From Xenoacremonium recifei (Eukaryota; Ascomycota; Sordariomycetes; Hypocreales; Nectriaceae): DNA of 64,000 bases. Location of the stretch: contig WOFQ01000006.1 of the NCBI GenBank assembly GCA_012184525.1, positions 124,001 through 188,000 of the forward strand, read 5' to 3'. Of the stretch, positions 11,235-21,335 are shown piece after piece (the stretch's first letter is position 1; each line of letters begins with the position of its first letter). A program made the translations under genes and the position numbers. The notes under the pieces are model-generated. The model searched no databases and was not told the origin of the DNA. It was given only the letters and a program-made list of their open reading frames with translations.

Positions 11235-11644
11235 CGTGATGTATTGGATTTTGGCGTTGGAAAGCTTGGTAAGACTTGCAAAGGTCGAAGGTATGTATAC
11301 TTTATGTGCATGGATGGAGTGATGCAGGATTTCGGTTATTGTAGAGGATCACGGGTGCATACTGGTGTTTCAATTTCAGGGTTTCTGGTAGTTTCAATCA
11401 CCTGCTGGAAGAGCAGTCATATATGAGGCATGGTCGATGCTTGCGAGAATACAACTTTTATGATTGATAACGTGTCTTGTTAAACTTGACTCCCCTCGCA
11501 TGGTGGTTCCCCTGATTCAGATATTCCCCGAGAGATACACGAGCCTCAACGATCAAATCCCCCGTAACCCCAGATCAAGCAACATTACCCCAGCGATATT
11601 ATATCCCTCAATCATGCATCCAACGCCACTTTCTTAATCCAAAC
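11235..11644. other. Intergenic between convergent genes
   Basis: 410 bp between two converging stop codons; only 3' UTR and termination sequence is expected. No gene seen. Confidence 0.5.
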
Positions 11645-11929
11645 TTAAGACGTGCAGGTAGTTGTGGTGGGCACGGCAGTATTGCTTCCGCACAGCCCGA
11701 TGGACGTTCGCACCTCGCCGGGTCCAGGTCCACGCGAGACGTCCCAGGTGGTAAAGGGCACGAAGTGGAAGCACCAAGACGTGCCATGCTCGCAGTATTT
11801 GAGATCGCAATGGATGCTCGTCGAGGTCGTCGGTAGAGCCGGGGTGACTGATGTGCACAGCGTGGTTGAGGTGGTAGTCTGGCCGGCCGCAAGAGCAGCG
11901 AGGGCAAAGAGCGCCGTGGATAGCAACAT
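11645..11929 (-). CDS. Small secreted cysteine-containing protein (putative effector/hydrophobin-like size class)
   Basis: 94 aa. The N-terminus MLLSTALFALAALAAG is a clear signal peptide with probable cleavage after AAG, leaving a mature protein of about 78 aa. The mature part is Thr/Ser-rich (QTTTSTTLCTS) with six cysteines, enough for three disulfides, and likely O-glycosylation sites at both ends. The spacing does not match hydrophobins (no CC pairs) or CFEM. A TATA box lies about 125 bp upstream (12053-12058), consistent with regulated expression. Small secreted proteins of this kind are often lineage-specific; I recognise no family. Single exon. Confidence 0.6.
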   Translation of the reverse strand: MLLSTALFALAALAAGQTTTSTTLCTSVTPALPTTSTSIHCDLKYCEHGTSWCFHFVPFTTWDVSRGPGPGEVRTSIGLCGSNTAVPTTTTCTS

Positions 11930-12052
11930 GATGGGCGGGCAGCAGACCTTCTCCGGTCTTGGAGTGTAGTCTGTAATGAGGCTTGTAAGTGCAGGCTATG
12001 AAGAGGATAGAATAGCAACAGCGAACCGTGATACTCGGCCGGCGTCGACTCC

Positions 12053-12058
12053 TTTATA
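12053..12058 (-). promoter_or_regulatory. TATA box of the small secreted protein gene
   Basis: TATAAA on the minus strand, about 125 bp upstream of the ATG at 11929, a normal fungal spacing for a TATA promoter. Confidence 0.5.
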
Positions 12059-12201
12059 CGCCCCAAGGCCTCTCACACTGGTGAATCACACCTCGACCGC
12101 CCGCTGCGAAACATCAAACACTCGGCCACGCAGCGGAAACGTGCCTCCCCTTCCTCGGCGTTGGGAACCAAACGAGGGGCATCACCAGACCAGCAGCCGC
12201 G

Positions 12202-12432
12202 TCATGCTAGCAAACGCTTTGTTTGTCGCACGACGTTGCACGGCGGCCGTTTCCTGCAGAGATAATTCCCCGACCGAGGCGCCGGCGTGATCAGGGCGTC
12301 ATTGGGGGGGACGAGGCTGGCGAGGCGGAGGAACGTTGGACAGCATGGGTGGAAGCCGAGTGTCTTGGAGGCTTTGGCCGAGGCGGCCTTGGCGGGGAGG
12401 ATGGAGGCTTTGACGTTTGCAAACATTGGCAT
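12202..12432 (-). CDS. Candidate small gene with coding-like codon use
   Basis: 76-codon ORF opening MPMFANVKASILPAKAASAK. Over about 60 codons the third position is overwhelmingly C or G, as in real genes of this genome and unlike the surrounding DNA. The N-terminus is Ala/Lys/Ser-rich without acidic residues, resembling a mitochondrial presequence. An AT-rich TTAAATATA lies roughly 120-130 bp upstream. The last 15 codons lose the bias, so a splice donor or decay near 12250 is possible. No family recognised; it may be an exon or remnant. Confidence 0.3.
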   Translation of the reverse strand: MPMFANVKASILPAKAASAKASKTLGFHPCCPTFLRLASLVPPNDALITPAPRSGNYLCRKRPPCNVVRQTKRLLA

Positions 12433-13499
12433 CGATAAGTGTTAGGCATTACTTGAATATCACGAGAGCAAGGAGGAGTTTAGGAAGAGTGTCTGACAGG
12501 CGATACTCACAAGACCGAAGTCTGGCGCCTGGAGAGGACGACGGCGTAAAGGTATTGCAGTGTATATTTAAGTCCTCTCCATGGTATACTGGAGAGAATT
12601 AGAAATATCGAAGGAGTTGTTGGACTCGAGGCACAGCATAATGAATGCTGCTTGTATGAGTGTCAATCCCAAGGGCGCAGAGATGGTCTGCATTGTTGGT
12701 GACCGACCAGTGGCGATGGCTTCAAGTTCTAGTTTCGACCTGCATTTTTAGGTAGCTCATTCGCCGACTCCAGTAAGCCATATCAGTAAGAGAGTCGAAG
12801 CTATTATATAACCACAACTCAGCTTTCAATAACCTCAATCGCCACTCGTGGGTCGGCCGGCTTAAACGGTGCGGAGGATCAGCAACGCCTCCAGATCAAC
12901 TAGCGGATGCTTCAGTGAAGATCATCTCAATCGCAGACTTCGACGAGGGAGTACCCGTCCGCCAAAAAGTCAAAACGTCGAATCGGAAGTTTTGAATCGG
13001 TGGGCTAACAACCGCTGACTAACCCGGACGACAACAACATCTTCCCATCACCACACTGAAACATCACTCGTTCACACAAACAAAAGACGCAATTTTGTTC
13101 AACACACTGTTCTTGCATTGATTGAAGCCTGTACAAGGCATGCCCGTCGCGCGGGCTTCCAAAGAGAGAAAAGGTTCGTATATGTACAAAGAATGGAAGA
13201 AAGAAAAAATAACGAAGGGACCAGCCACACCACAAAGGGGGGCCAACTTCGCTGGGGCCAAATCCCAGCACCTGAAGCCAATTCCAAACATGTCCGCCGC
13301 CGTCAAAGAAAGGCCCTTGACGCCTTTATCCCACCCAGATGGTTTGTTTGTCCGTCCTCTTTATGCGTCTTCTTTTTTTATCGTCGTCGTGTTTTGAAAG
13401 ATGAATTGAAAGTCGTGTCTAATGAGCGACCAGATCATGATGGCCGGGGTATCTCAAAGGGGTAAGGAGAGAGAATGAACAACGCCGACTTGTGTGTCT
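12433..13499. other. Intergenic, no supported gene
   Basis: About 1.07 kb, moderately AT-rich, containing the 3' flank of the GH16 gene and possible upstream sequence for the candidate ORF. Overlapping ORFs at 13005-13465 in three frames lack any bias or domain. Confidence 0.45.
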
Positions 13500-14516
13500 T
13501 TACGAGTGGAAGCGCTGGGGGGTGAAGGCGCGTCGGGTCTTGAGCGAGGACGTCGAGTTGGAGCTGGAGCCCTGCTCGTACACCTTGATGGAGTTGACCA
13601 GCCAGTAGGCCTCGGAGAAGGCAGAGGGGTTGGCGGCGACGTAGTCCTGGCAGGTAGAGGCCAGGGCTGAGCACTCCGAGTTGGAGCTCCAGACGTCGCC
13701 GGCCCAGTCGCCGCAGAAGGTGGTGTCGAAGACGAGGTTGTTGTTCATGAAGTGCTGGTCGATGTCGCAGCCCGAGCCGCCGACGAACTGGGCGGTGGGC
13801 GTGCCCCAGGTGGTTGGGTCAGGGCTTCCCGAGGTGATGTCGGCAGGGATGCCGGTGCGAGGGAAGAACCAGATGGCGATGTGCTCCGACGTCCACTCGG
13901 TAGCGTAGACGCCGCCGCCGATGGCGTTGAAGCCGTCGCCATAGCCCTGGTTGTCGACGGTGGTCTGGCCGCAGCCAGTGCCGGCATCACCAGCGTTGCA
14001 GTCGGACTCGGTCAGAGTGGTGGTGGACAGCGAGCCGGTGTTGCTCATGGTGCAGCCCTCGCTGGTGTGCAGGGTGATGGTGTCGGTAGTGGCTGTGTTG
14101 ACACCCTCGATGATATCGATCTCGCCCGAGTTGGGCCAGTTGTCGCCAAAGGCCCAGAAGGCAGGCCAGACACCGCACTCGGAGCCAGGCATGTGGGCAA
14201 TGTCGGCGACGAACAGGCCGTGGGTGAAGGACTGCTGCGAAGTGAGACGCACCGACTGGCGGCCGTTGGCAGGGTTGGCCGTGGTGTAGTCGACGCCCAT
14301 GTAGATGGCGCCGTTGACGGTGCCTGCAAGGCCGGCTGAGTTGGCAGTGTCGGCATCGACGTACTCGACGAAGCCGTCGGTTGGGTCAGCATCCGTGAAA
14401 AAATCCCAGGTGCCGAAGAAGTTGGACGCATCGTAGGTGGTTCCCAAGGTGTACTGGGCAGAGGCAGCTCCGCTGAGGATGGCGGCGACGCCGAGGGTAG
14501 CGATGGAAGAGTGCAT
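13500..14516 (-). CDS. Secreted GH16 endo-1,3(4)-beta-glucanase
   Basis: Single exon, 338 aa. Residues 1-20 are a signal peptide (cut after AASA). The GH16 catalytic motif is GEIDIIEG at 131-138: E132 nucleophile, D134 helper, E137 acid/base. Upstream aromatic residues (WPAFWAFGDNWP, about 117-128) line the glucan cleft. Length and motif match fungal laminarinase/licheninase-type enzymes that cut mixed or beta-1,3-glucans in the cell wall or in substrate polysaccharides. The C-terminal 25 residues are Ser-rich and basic with no GPI signal, so the enzyme is probably freely secreted. Asn-X-Ser/Thr sites are few. Catalytic residues look intact. Confidence 0.9.
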   Translation of the reverse strand: MHSSIATLGVAAILSGAASAQYTLGTTYDASNFFGTWDFFTDADPTDGFVEYVDADTANSAGLAGTVNGAIYMGVDYTTANPANGRQSVRLTSQQSFTHGLFVADIAHMPGSECGVWPAFWAFGDNWPNSGEIDIIEGVNTATTDTITLHTSEGCTMSNTGSLSTTTLTESDCNAGDAGTGCGQTTVDNQGYGDGFNAIGGGVYATEWTSEHIAIWFFPRTGIPADITSGSPDPTTWGTPTAQFVGGSGCDIDQHFMNNNLVFDTTFCGDWAGDVWSSNSECSALASTCQDYVAANPSAFSEAYWLVNSIKVYEQGSSSNSTSSLKTRRAFTPQRFHS

Positions 14517-17500
14517 GGTGACTGTGAGAGGTCTGGTTGTCGTTCTTCCGAAGAGTCTTTGTAACAGGTTGTATCTGTCTTGGAGGTCTGTCTTGTACTC
14601 GTGTCTCTTGTAGTAAAGAGTGAAAAGATAGTGATGGCTTCAGAGGCAAGGCTAGCTTGGAACTGAGGTTGAATCGAAAGGAGTGAAATTCGCTGGTGAA
14701 CCGGTCACTTGAACGAAATCAAATGTGATTGATGTTGGGGGAGGGCTGAAAAGTATATTGGTTCAGTCCGGTTGGGAGGATAAGGATACGTAACGCAAAA
14801 CAAGTCGTCAAGGAGTGACTTTTTGGCTGCCGTAGAGTTTCCGTGAAGGAGTGTAGTGAGAGTTTGATAGTACTGAGGATGATTGTTCTTACTTCCAGCG
14901 GGAAGTCAAGAAGGTCAAGTCACTGCGTCGGAGATCTGCAGCGGACGTCGAGTATATATCAAAAGGAGGGGCTTGCGCGATCAAAGGAATGTTCAGCGCA
15001 CAACAAAGCGTTTGTTATATATAGCAGACGGTTCCTAGGCGAGGCCGGGGGAGGGTGTGCGTTTTCAACCACGAGGCAGGATATGTCTCTTTGAGGTGAA
15101 AGTGAACAATGGGCTAGGCCACAAGGGTTGTCGCTTGGTGCTGAGCTGAGGCTGAGGCTGGGGTGAAGGAGGGAGGGAGTGGGCTCTAGTCAATAGAGAA
15201 GACGTAACAGGCGTACCAGCTGCCGAAAGGATTGAACGGCAGAGCGAATGAGAAAGATGAAAGAAAAGGAAACACGAGTTGCAACAAGCGTGAGGGAGGA
15301 GAGGAAGAGGGGATCGCAGCCTCGGGGGGGAATGCGGCCCAGCTATATACAGGCCTAGGCCGACGGCGATGTCTCGCCCTGCTGCTCTGCTCCCTGGAGG
15401 GTTTTTGACTGAGTGCTCCATCCACACACTCACCCACGCATCCCCTGCGCTGGGACCCTGTTAGATCTTCTCCATCGAGCCTTTGCTGGATTCTCTCCTG
15501 GATCGCATGTGCCGGGCTCCCTGCTCGTCGTCAGCCAGAGGAGAAGGGCAGGTCACCGATCCCCAGCACGGCTCGCAAACAAGGGCCTCGAAACATCCCG
15601 ACTGGCTGCTCTCCGCCTCCACTGCGGCGCAAGAGCCGTCTCGTCTTCGTCTGGTCGTGCCATCGAGTGGCCGTCGGCATCGTCCCCATGCCACATGTTT
15701 CTGCGAGGTCGGGTAGGTTGACGATCCAAAAAAGCCCGTCCAGGGGTTGGGACCTGGCGTTCCCGCCAATGAGGCGCTGCGGCTGGGCGGCCACTGAAGT
15801 CCCGCGCCCGCTAGTGGCTGGGGGCGTTCCTGGCCCTGGCGTTGGCGCTACGCTGGCCTTTTACGCCTTTTACTGGGTAAAGGCCCTTCTCGGCTAGGCC
15901 TCCTGCCCTCAGACATCGCTGAAACGCGCCTTCCTGCTGCCCAGCTTGCCCAGCCCGCGCCAGGCCTGGCGAATCTGGCAGGAGCGCGCCCCTGACTGCG
16001 GGTTTGGGCCTGTTCGTGCCTGCCTCCTCGCTTCGTCCAGCTGCCCCTGCGCTGCTAGCCCGCCTGCTAGCGCTTTTTCCGGGGGTGCGATCAGCAAGCC
16101 ACAGATCTTGAAACAAACCCCCAAAACGAAACATCTCTCCTTTCCTCTCCTTTCCTTCTCGCTCTACCTCAGACTCGACCTAGACCCAGACCTAGCTCTA
16201 GACTCCCGGCCGTCGGGACTCTCCCATCAACGCGTCGCTCCGTCTTATCGCGTCCGACGTCCTCCCGTGCTATCCTAGCCGACCCAGTCACGTCCGGGCG
16301 GCATGTCACCTCGCTGTCGACTGCGTACGAATCCCTCCGGCGCACAGATAGCGGATGGTGGAGTCTGGCCTGGCAGAGACAACTAACCTAACCGCTGCTT
16401 CAACTCCATCTGCACAGGCATCGCCAACTCACAGGGTCGTCCTCGATCACGTCAGATGCTTTATATAAAGCAGGAAGACGATCCCAGCCTGATCCTCCAA
16501 CATTGGCGCTTCCACATAGATTAACCGCGCCGAACTTCTCGCCATCGCCTCAAGCTGACTGCTTTCCTCCGCAACAAGCGCCCAGCCTCGCATCTAGATG
16601 CTGCCTTTGCCGCCCAAGTGGACCATCACCCTCAAGGACTTACAAGCGGACGACGACGGCGTTACGCTTCAGCTTCCCCATCCTCTTTTTTTTTCTCCCA
16701 CATTCTCTGCCCACTTGGCAAACGCGGCTGACACGCAGCTGCTCTCACCACGATGGCGTCGACTGACATCTCGTGCATTCCTCTTCCCGTTGCATGAACG
16801 CGCGTAAAGCCCGATGGCCCGTCGCCGCCGCCGCCGCCGTCGCCGTTGCCTCTCGTCCACTCGACGGCCGACGCTGACGTACACCGGGGTCTCGACATCC
16901 TATCAAAAACCCTTCTCTTCCCTTGCGGCAGGCTAGACTAACAAGGAGGCTTGCTTCAGAGCGGAACAAGGCCACATGCCGGCAGACACAGCACAGCCCT
17001 GGCCGATGGGGTTGGCCGCGATGCTTGCATTCCAGCCCCCTCGAAACGAAAGATCTCACTCAAGATGTCTTGATGCCCGTGCTTTTTCCCTGGCCCGCAA
17101 CCGTTGTTTGTCTCTATGTCTTTCAGCGGCTGTCTGGCCTCATCCCATCCCATCCCATCTCCCGTCACAGCTGGCGTTTCAGGTCAATCCACATCTGCCC
17201 TGCCCATCATCCCAATCTCACGCGTTGTTTGCACTCTAAAGCTGTCGATCTCACTCTGTTTCTGCTGGGAAAATCCCCGACCGCCAACTCTGAACGGCTC
17301 GGATCATCGTCCCATATATGCCCAGCCAATAATGCAGTCCACTGCTCACTCAATACGATGCCACTATCTTCGCGTCCCCATATTATAATACGATATCAAC
17401 TCGGCTCGACTCCCGTGAAAGGCAAGACGATAAATCCAGCCTCGTCCTTATTAACGATGTGATAGCACTTCAAAAAGTCCCCAGATTCGTGCCGAGTCCA

Positions 17501-19826
17501 ATTGACCGATCCATGTCAACCCCCTGCGAAGAGATTCCATGTTATCTATGTTGCCCCGTGCTCGCCGAATCGTTGCCAACAGACCTGCCACGCCGTCAAG
17601 CCGGGGTTGAATCCTTGCTGACAGCACAGCCTAAGTCCACCGCTCCCACGGACCGTCGGTCTAGGAATCAGTGTCGTTCATGTCTATCAGCCAGTTCACT
17701 TTGCAGACTACTGCATCCATGGCTCATATCCTAATATGTCCAGAGATGTGGTCGAGATTACGTGTGGGTGCGGCTAACGAAGCTGTAAGGATTATACCAA
17801 TGGAATCATTCAAGGCCGTCGTGTCATATTGATAGTAACCCGCTGGATTTAGATATGGCTTAATTCCCACTGCCAAATGATTCCAAATGATTCCAGCTGA
17901 GAAAAAAACACCTCGGGGTCTTCTGCAAGACTTTGAACCAGTCCAGGATCATCGTCCTATGTTCGTGGCTGGTTCGCACATCGTGGGTCGGTAAGAAATT
18001 ATATTCACGATAGCTTCATATGGCTTGAGCAGAAGCAGTACGTAGTCCGTACACGTGCACGACGAACATGTCTCTGATTCGATTCCTGATTTGGCATTGC
18101 TATTTATTGGTTGATGATCATAATAAGAGGATGGGAAGTCTCGTCTTAGTGCGAAGGTGACAGAGCTGAAGACTGGCCGTGACCTCTTCACCCAAGCACT
18201 ACTGTCATGCACGCCAGTATTGTGGAAGTCAGGGCCGTACTGGTACTCGCATTGTGACATTTCGTGAGACTTTCCTGAAAATACAGAAGTTTCTGTCCAT
18301 ATCGGGGAGACATCCACGTCATTGCGAGCCCGCGCCGACCTACGAATCACCTACCTCCCTTCACCAACCTACCACCCAAGCTGCGATATATGTATTATAC
18401 CCTCCCACTAGAGTATTCTTCTCTTCCATAGGAGTCAAGGTAAGAGCCTATCATTCAGGGGCACGAATGCAATTGAGAGTACCATCACTCTGCAAATATC
18501 CCCGTGGCACCTCTTGATAAGTTCAAGGAGACGTGAACCTTGAGGATCCATACGAGACAGGAGACGGCAAGAAACCCGCCTCTGAATGTTTCCTGTAAGT
18601 CTATCTTCCTGTCAAGCTTCTTGTCGCTGTTGTCCGAAGCTTTCCAATTTTCGAACACTCTTGTCATGCGACGCCCCAGACCGGTGAGAGTAATATTTAT
18701 AGCAACGACCTATATTCAGAGAATTAATTCAGGGAGTGTTTCTTGTTTTGCCAGCTATTTCAAGGCATACAGCTGTCACTGAAAACGGTGACGACGGTAA
18801 TTGTCTCAGGGACTGCAAACTTAGGGATGATCAGCAATACTAAGGGTCTGCATTCCCTGATGTTGGAACAACCGACAACTGACAACCTCGTATTGCGCGA
18901 TACACCGTCAACACTCCACTGACATCGGGACCTCGCCATGACAAACCCTGAGCATATTTCCTTGATTTGACTGATAATTCAAATTTCGTTATCTATGGTT
19001 TGCCACTCCCCGTGCCTAATACTGGTAGGCCTCACTTGTCCTACCTTTCCGATGCGCATTGTTTGGCGACGGATATATCCCATGCTCGTCGTCTCTGCCT
19101 GGTCTCGAGAATCTCCAACCTGATCAGACGCAACAAACGAACAAAATGGTGTTTCATCCTCGGCGCTGTGAGATCCTCTCTTGAATCATGTTGTGGATGA
19201 TTATGTCGACATTCTAACATTTTCCAAGACTTATGGTCTGTCCATTGTATAATTTCGATGTCACTAATTTTGGATTGAATAGGGTAAGTTGATTCAACAG
19301 ACTGCCAGCTCCTGGAGAGCTGAGGATGGAAGCAAAACCCAACCAAATACAGTTGTCTGACAAGTCTATTCGCTACTCCTTGTCTACATAGACGGAATAC
19401 GCGATGAAGTAGAAAAATCCATCAAATCCCTCTTCACTCCTCGACGCCCTCTACGCCGCAACACCATCCAGGCTCGCAACTCCTATCCTCAAGCCTCGTC
19501 CTCCGCAGCAATTCCTGGGAAGCATCATCATGCATCGTGCTTATCACACAGGTCCCTTTTTTTTCCCGCTGGGCAGTCTCGTTTTGTCCATTATAAACAT
19601 CCTTCTATGCCTTGCGATACAGGGGGTATATGTATCCCTAAAATGCAACCGGGTGAAAACAAATCAAACATAGCTCCGATCCGATGGTCATGGCCGGATG
19701 TCCCGGCAACCACCATGTTCCTTTGTCGTAAGGCGGCGCCCCAAATCAGCAATATTTTAACAGATGAATCGTACATGGATTAGGTGGGTAGGTCTGGCAC
19801 CCTTTGCGTTATCCCTCAGGACTGGA
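14517..19826. other. Long gene-poor interval (5.3 kb)
   Basis: It starts with the GH16 upstream region and ends with the 3' flank of the GT34 gene. Many ORFs of 60-180 codons occur on both strands but overlap, lack a domain and show no consistent codon bias. A TATA-like palindrome occurs at 16458-16471. The stretch 15500-16900 is GC-rich and pyrimidine-rich; 17400-19500 is more AT-rich. I see no transposase, reverse transcriptase or tRNA. An undetected ncRNA or strongly intron-split gene cannot be excluded. Confidence 0.4.
16458..16471. promoter_or_regulatory. TATA-containing 14-bp perfect palindrome
   Basis: GCTTTATATAAAGC reads the same on both strands and contains TATATAAA. A short plus-strand ORF begins 127 bp downstream (16598) in a pyrimidine-rich context. 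It could be the core promoter of an unannotated transcript; nothing else supports that. Confidence 0.2.
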
Positions 19827-21335
19827 TCACAGCTTAACGCGCTGACCGGTCAGCTTGTACCAGATGACGGCGACAAAGTCTTCCTTGAAGCGCTCCCACG
19901 GGTTGCGGTTCAGCCAATAACTGAACTCACGGTAGTGGTACATCTCGCCCCAGCAGTCACGGCCCCATTCGCAGCCGGCCATGTTGACGACGAAGTCGCG
20001 GTCGTGCTCGTTGTAGTGGATGTGGGTGTTGTTCTGGCCCGAGCCGTCATCACAGGCGCCTGGCGGGAAGCTGTTGATCATTCGCTGGGGCAGAAAGGCC
20101 GTGTGCTGCCGTATCCAGGGCTGCGTCTCGTACAGCTGCTCCAGTGCGTCCTGCTCCTTGTGCTCCCATTCCATGTGCTTCTGCTCGTAGGCGACGGGAT
20201 CCCACCACACGTCGAGCAGTCGCTCAGCCCATGCGCTCCGTCGGACAAAGAACGAGCCCAGGTTGAAGCCGGCGCAGTCCTGTGACAGGATAAAGTTGAC
20301 TGAATTAGCTTGTCCGTCGCCGACTGGGCTCAGCGACTCGGCATCCAGCCAAGGCTCCTTAAACGGGTGCGTGATGTTGAGCGGGTTGTAGTAGTTGATA
20401 TCGCGATGCACGTGTTTCTCGAGGTGGTCGAAGAGATGGTCCTGCAATGAATATGAGGGCTCCATGACCAGGGTGTTGAGGTCGAGCCACCAGACCCTGC
20501 AACAAGGTTAATCATCCATCCGCACGGGACGAGGCTGAGACGCCGGATGTCGAGCAACTTACCATTCAGCCTTGGGATACTTCTTAAGTGTTGATCGCAC
20601 ATAGTCGACCTTCTCCCAGCTCTCCCGCCACTCGTGCGCGTACTTCTTCCTGGTCTTCATGTCGACAATCTCCAGGTCGTAGCCCCATCGATTCACATAC
20701 TTCCTCTTATTCCGCACGCTGTCACGCTCAATCGCCCATTCACGGGCACCCTTCCACTCCATGACGCCTCCGCCGACATTAGCAGCGAGGACAATTACGA
20801 ACTTGTTTCCGCCTCCTCCGTAGGACGACCGTCGCCAGTAGTAGACGAGAGCTGCGCAAGCACAGTCAGCATGTGATTGCAAGAAGCCAAACCCTCCCAT
20901 CGTCAGATAGAGGCAGGGATACTTACGGGAATTGTAGAAGAAGATGATGGACAGGCATATTATCAGGACGACCAACAGTCTGACCTTCCACTTCCTGCTC
21001 ATGCGCGTGTAGATATTTCGTATCCTGTTTGCGAGCGGTATCCGGTCGCCCCACCACCGTCCTCGACCAAGCTTCTCCTTTTCGGCGTATGGGACATCGG
21101 ACGAGTAGGAGGCGAATCGCGGGAGGCTGCTCGAGAGGTGTCGCATGTGTCGGGTGAAGAAGCCCTGGTTCTGGGTCGAGAAGGACGGGTAGCCGTTGCC
21201 GCCGTGGTTGCGCATCTTGGAGCTCTCCCACGCACCGCCCGCGTTGGCCGGACTTGACCTGCCACTGTTGATGTTCAGGCCAGGACTCGACCAGCCGCCG
21301 CCGGGGACGGGCGACGGGCTGCGGGAGAGGGTCAT
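19827..21335 (-). CDS. MNN10: Golgi alpha-1,6-mannosyltransferase, GT34 family (Mnn10-like)
   Basis: Extends the alpha-1,6 mannan backbone of N-glycans as part of the cis-Golgi M-Pol complex. Exons are 20927-21335, 20563-20851 and 19827-20496, giving 455 aa. The introns are 75 nt (GTAAGT ... GCTGAC ... GCGCAG, in frame and so easily missed) and 66 nt (GTAAGT ... TTGCAG). After a Ser/Gly-rich cytosolic tail comes one TM anchor (VRLLVVLIICLSIIFFY), then the GT34 core: KFVIVLAANVGGGVMEWK, WALERD-like WAIERDSVRNKRKY, and WVWWLDLNTLVMEPS created across the second splice (sugar-nucleotide/metal region). The start at 21335 (MTLSRSPSPVPGGGW) fits the family N-terminus. An upstream in-frame ATG at 21458 is preceded by a GCTAATC...CTACAG acceptor-like signal and is probably in a 5' UTR intron. 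Confidence 0.85.

Noticed and set aside
13681..14339. Plus-strand ORFs opposite the GH16 gene
   Set aside because: Antisense shadows of a high-GC coding region.
16598..16807. 69-codon ORF behind a TATA palindrome
   Set aside because: Too short, no domain; only the TATA element supports it, so listed as a weak promoter note only.
16923..17462. 179-codon plus-strand ORF
   Set aside because: No domain or bias, Cys/His/Pro-rich random-like composition with overlapping frames.
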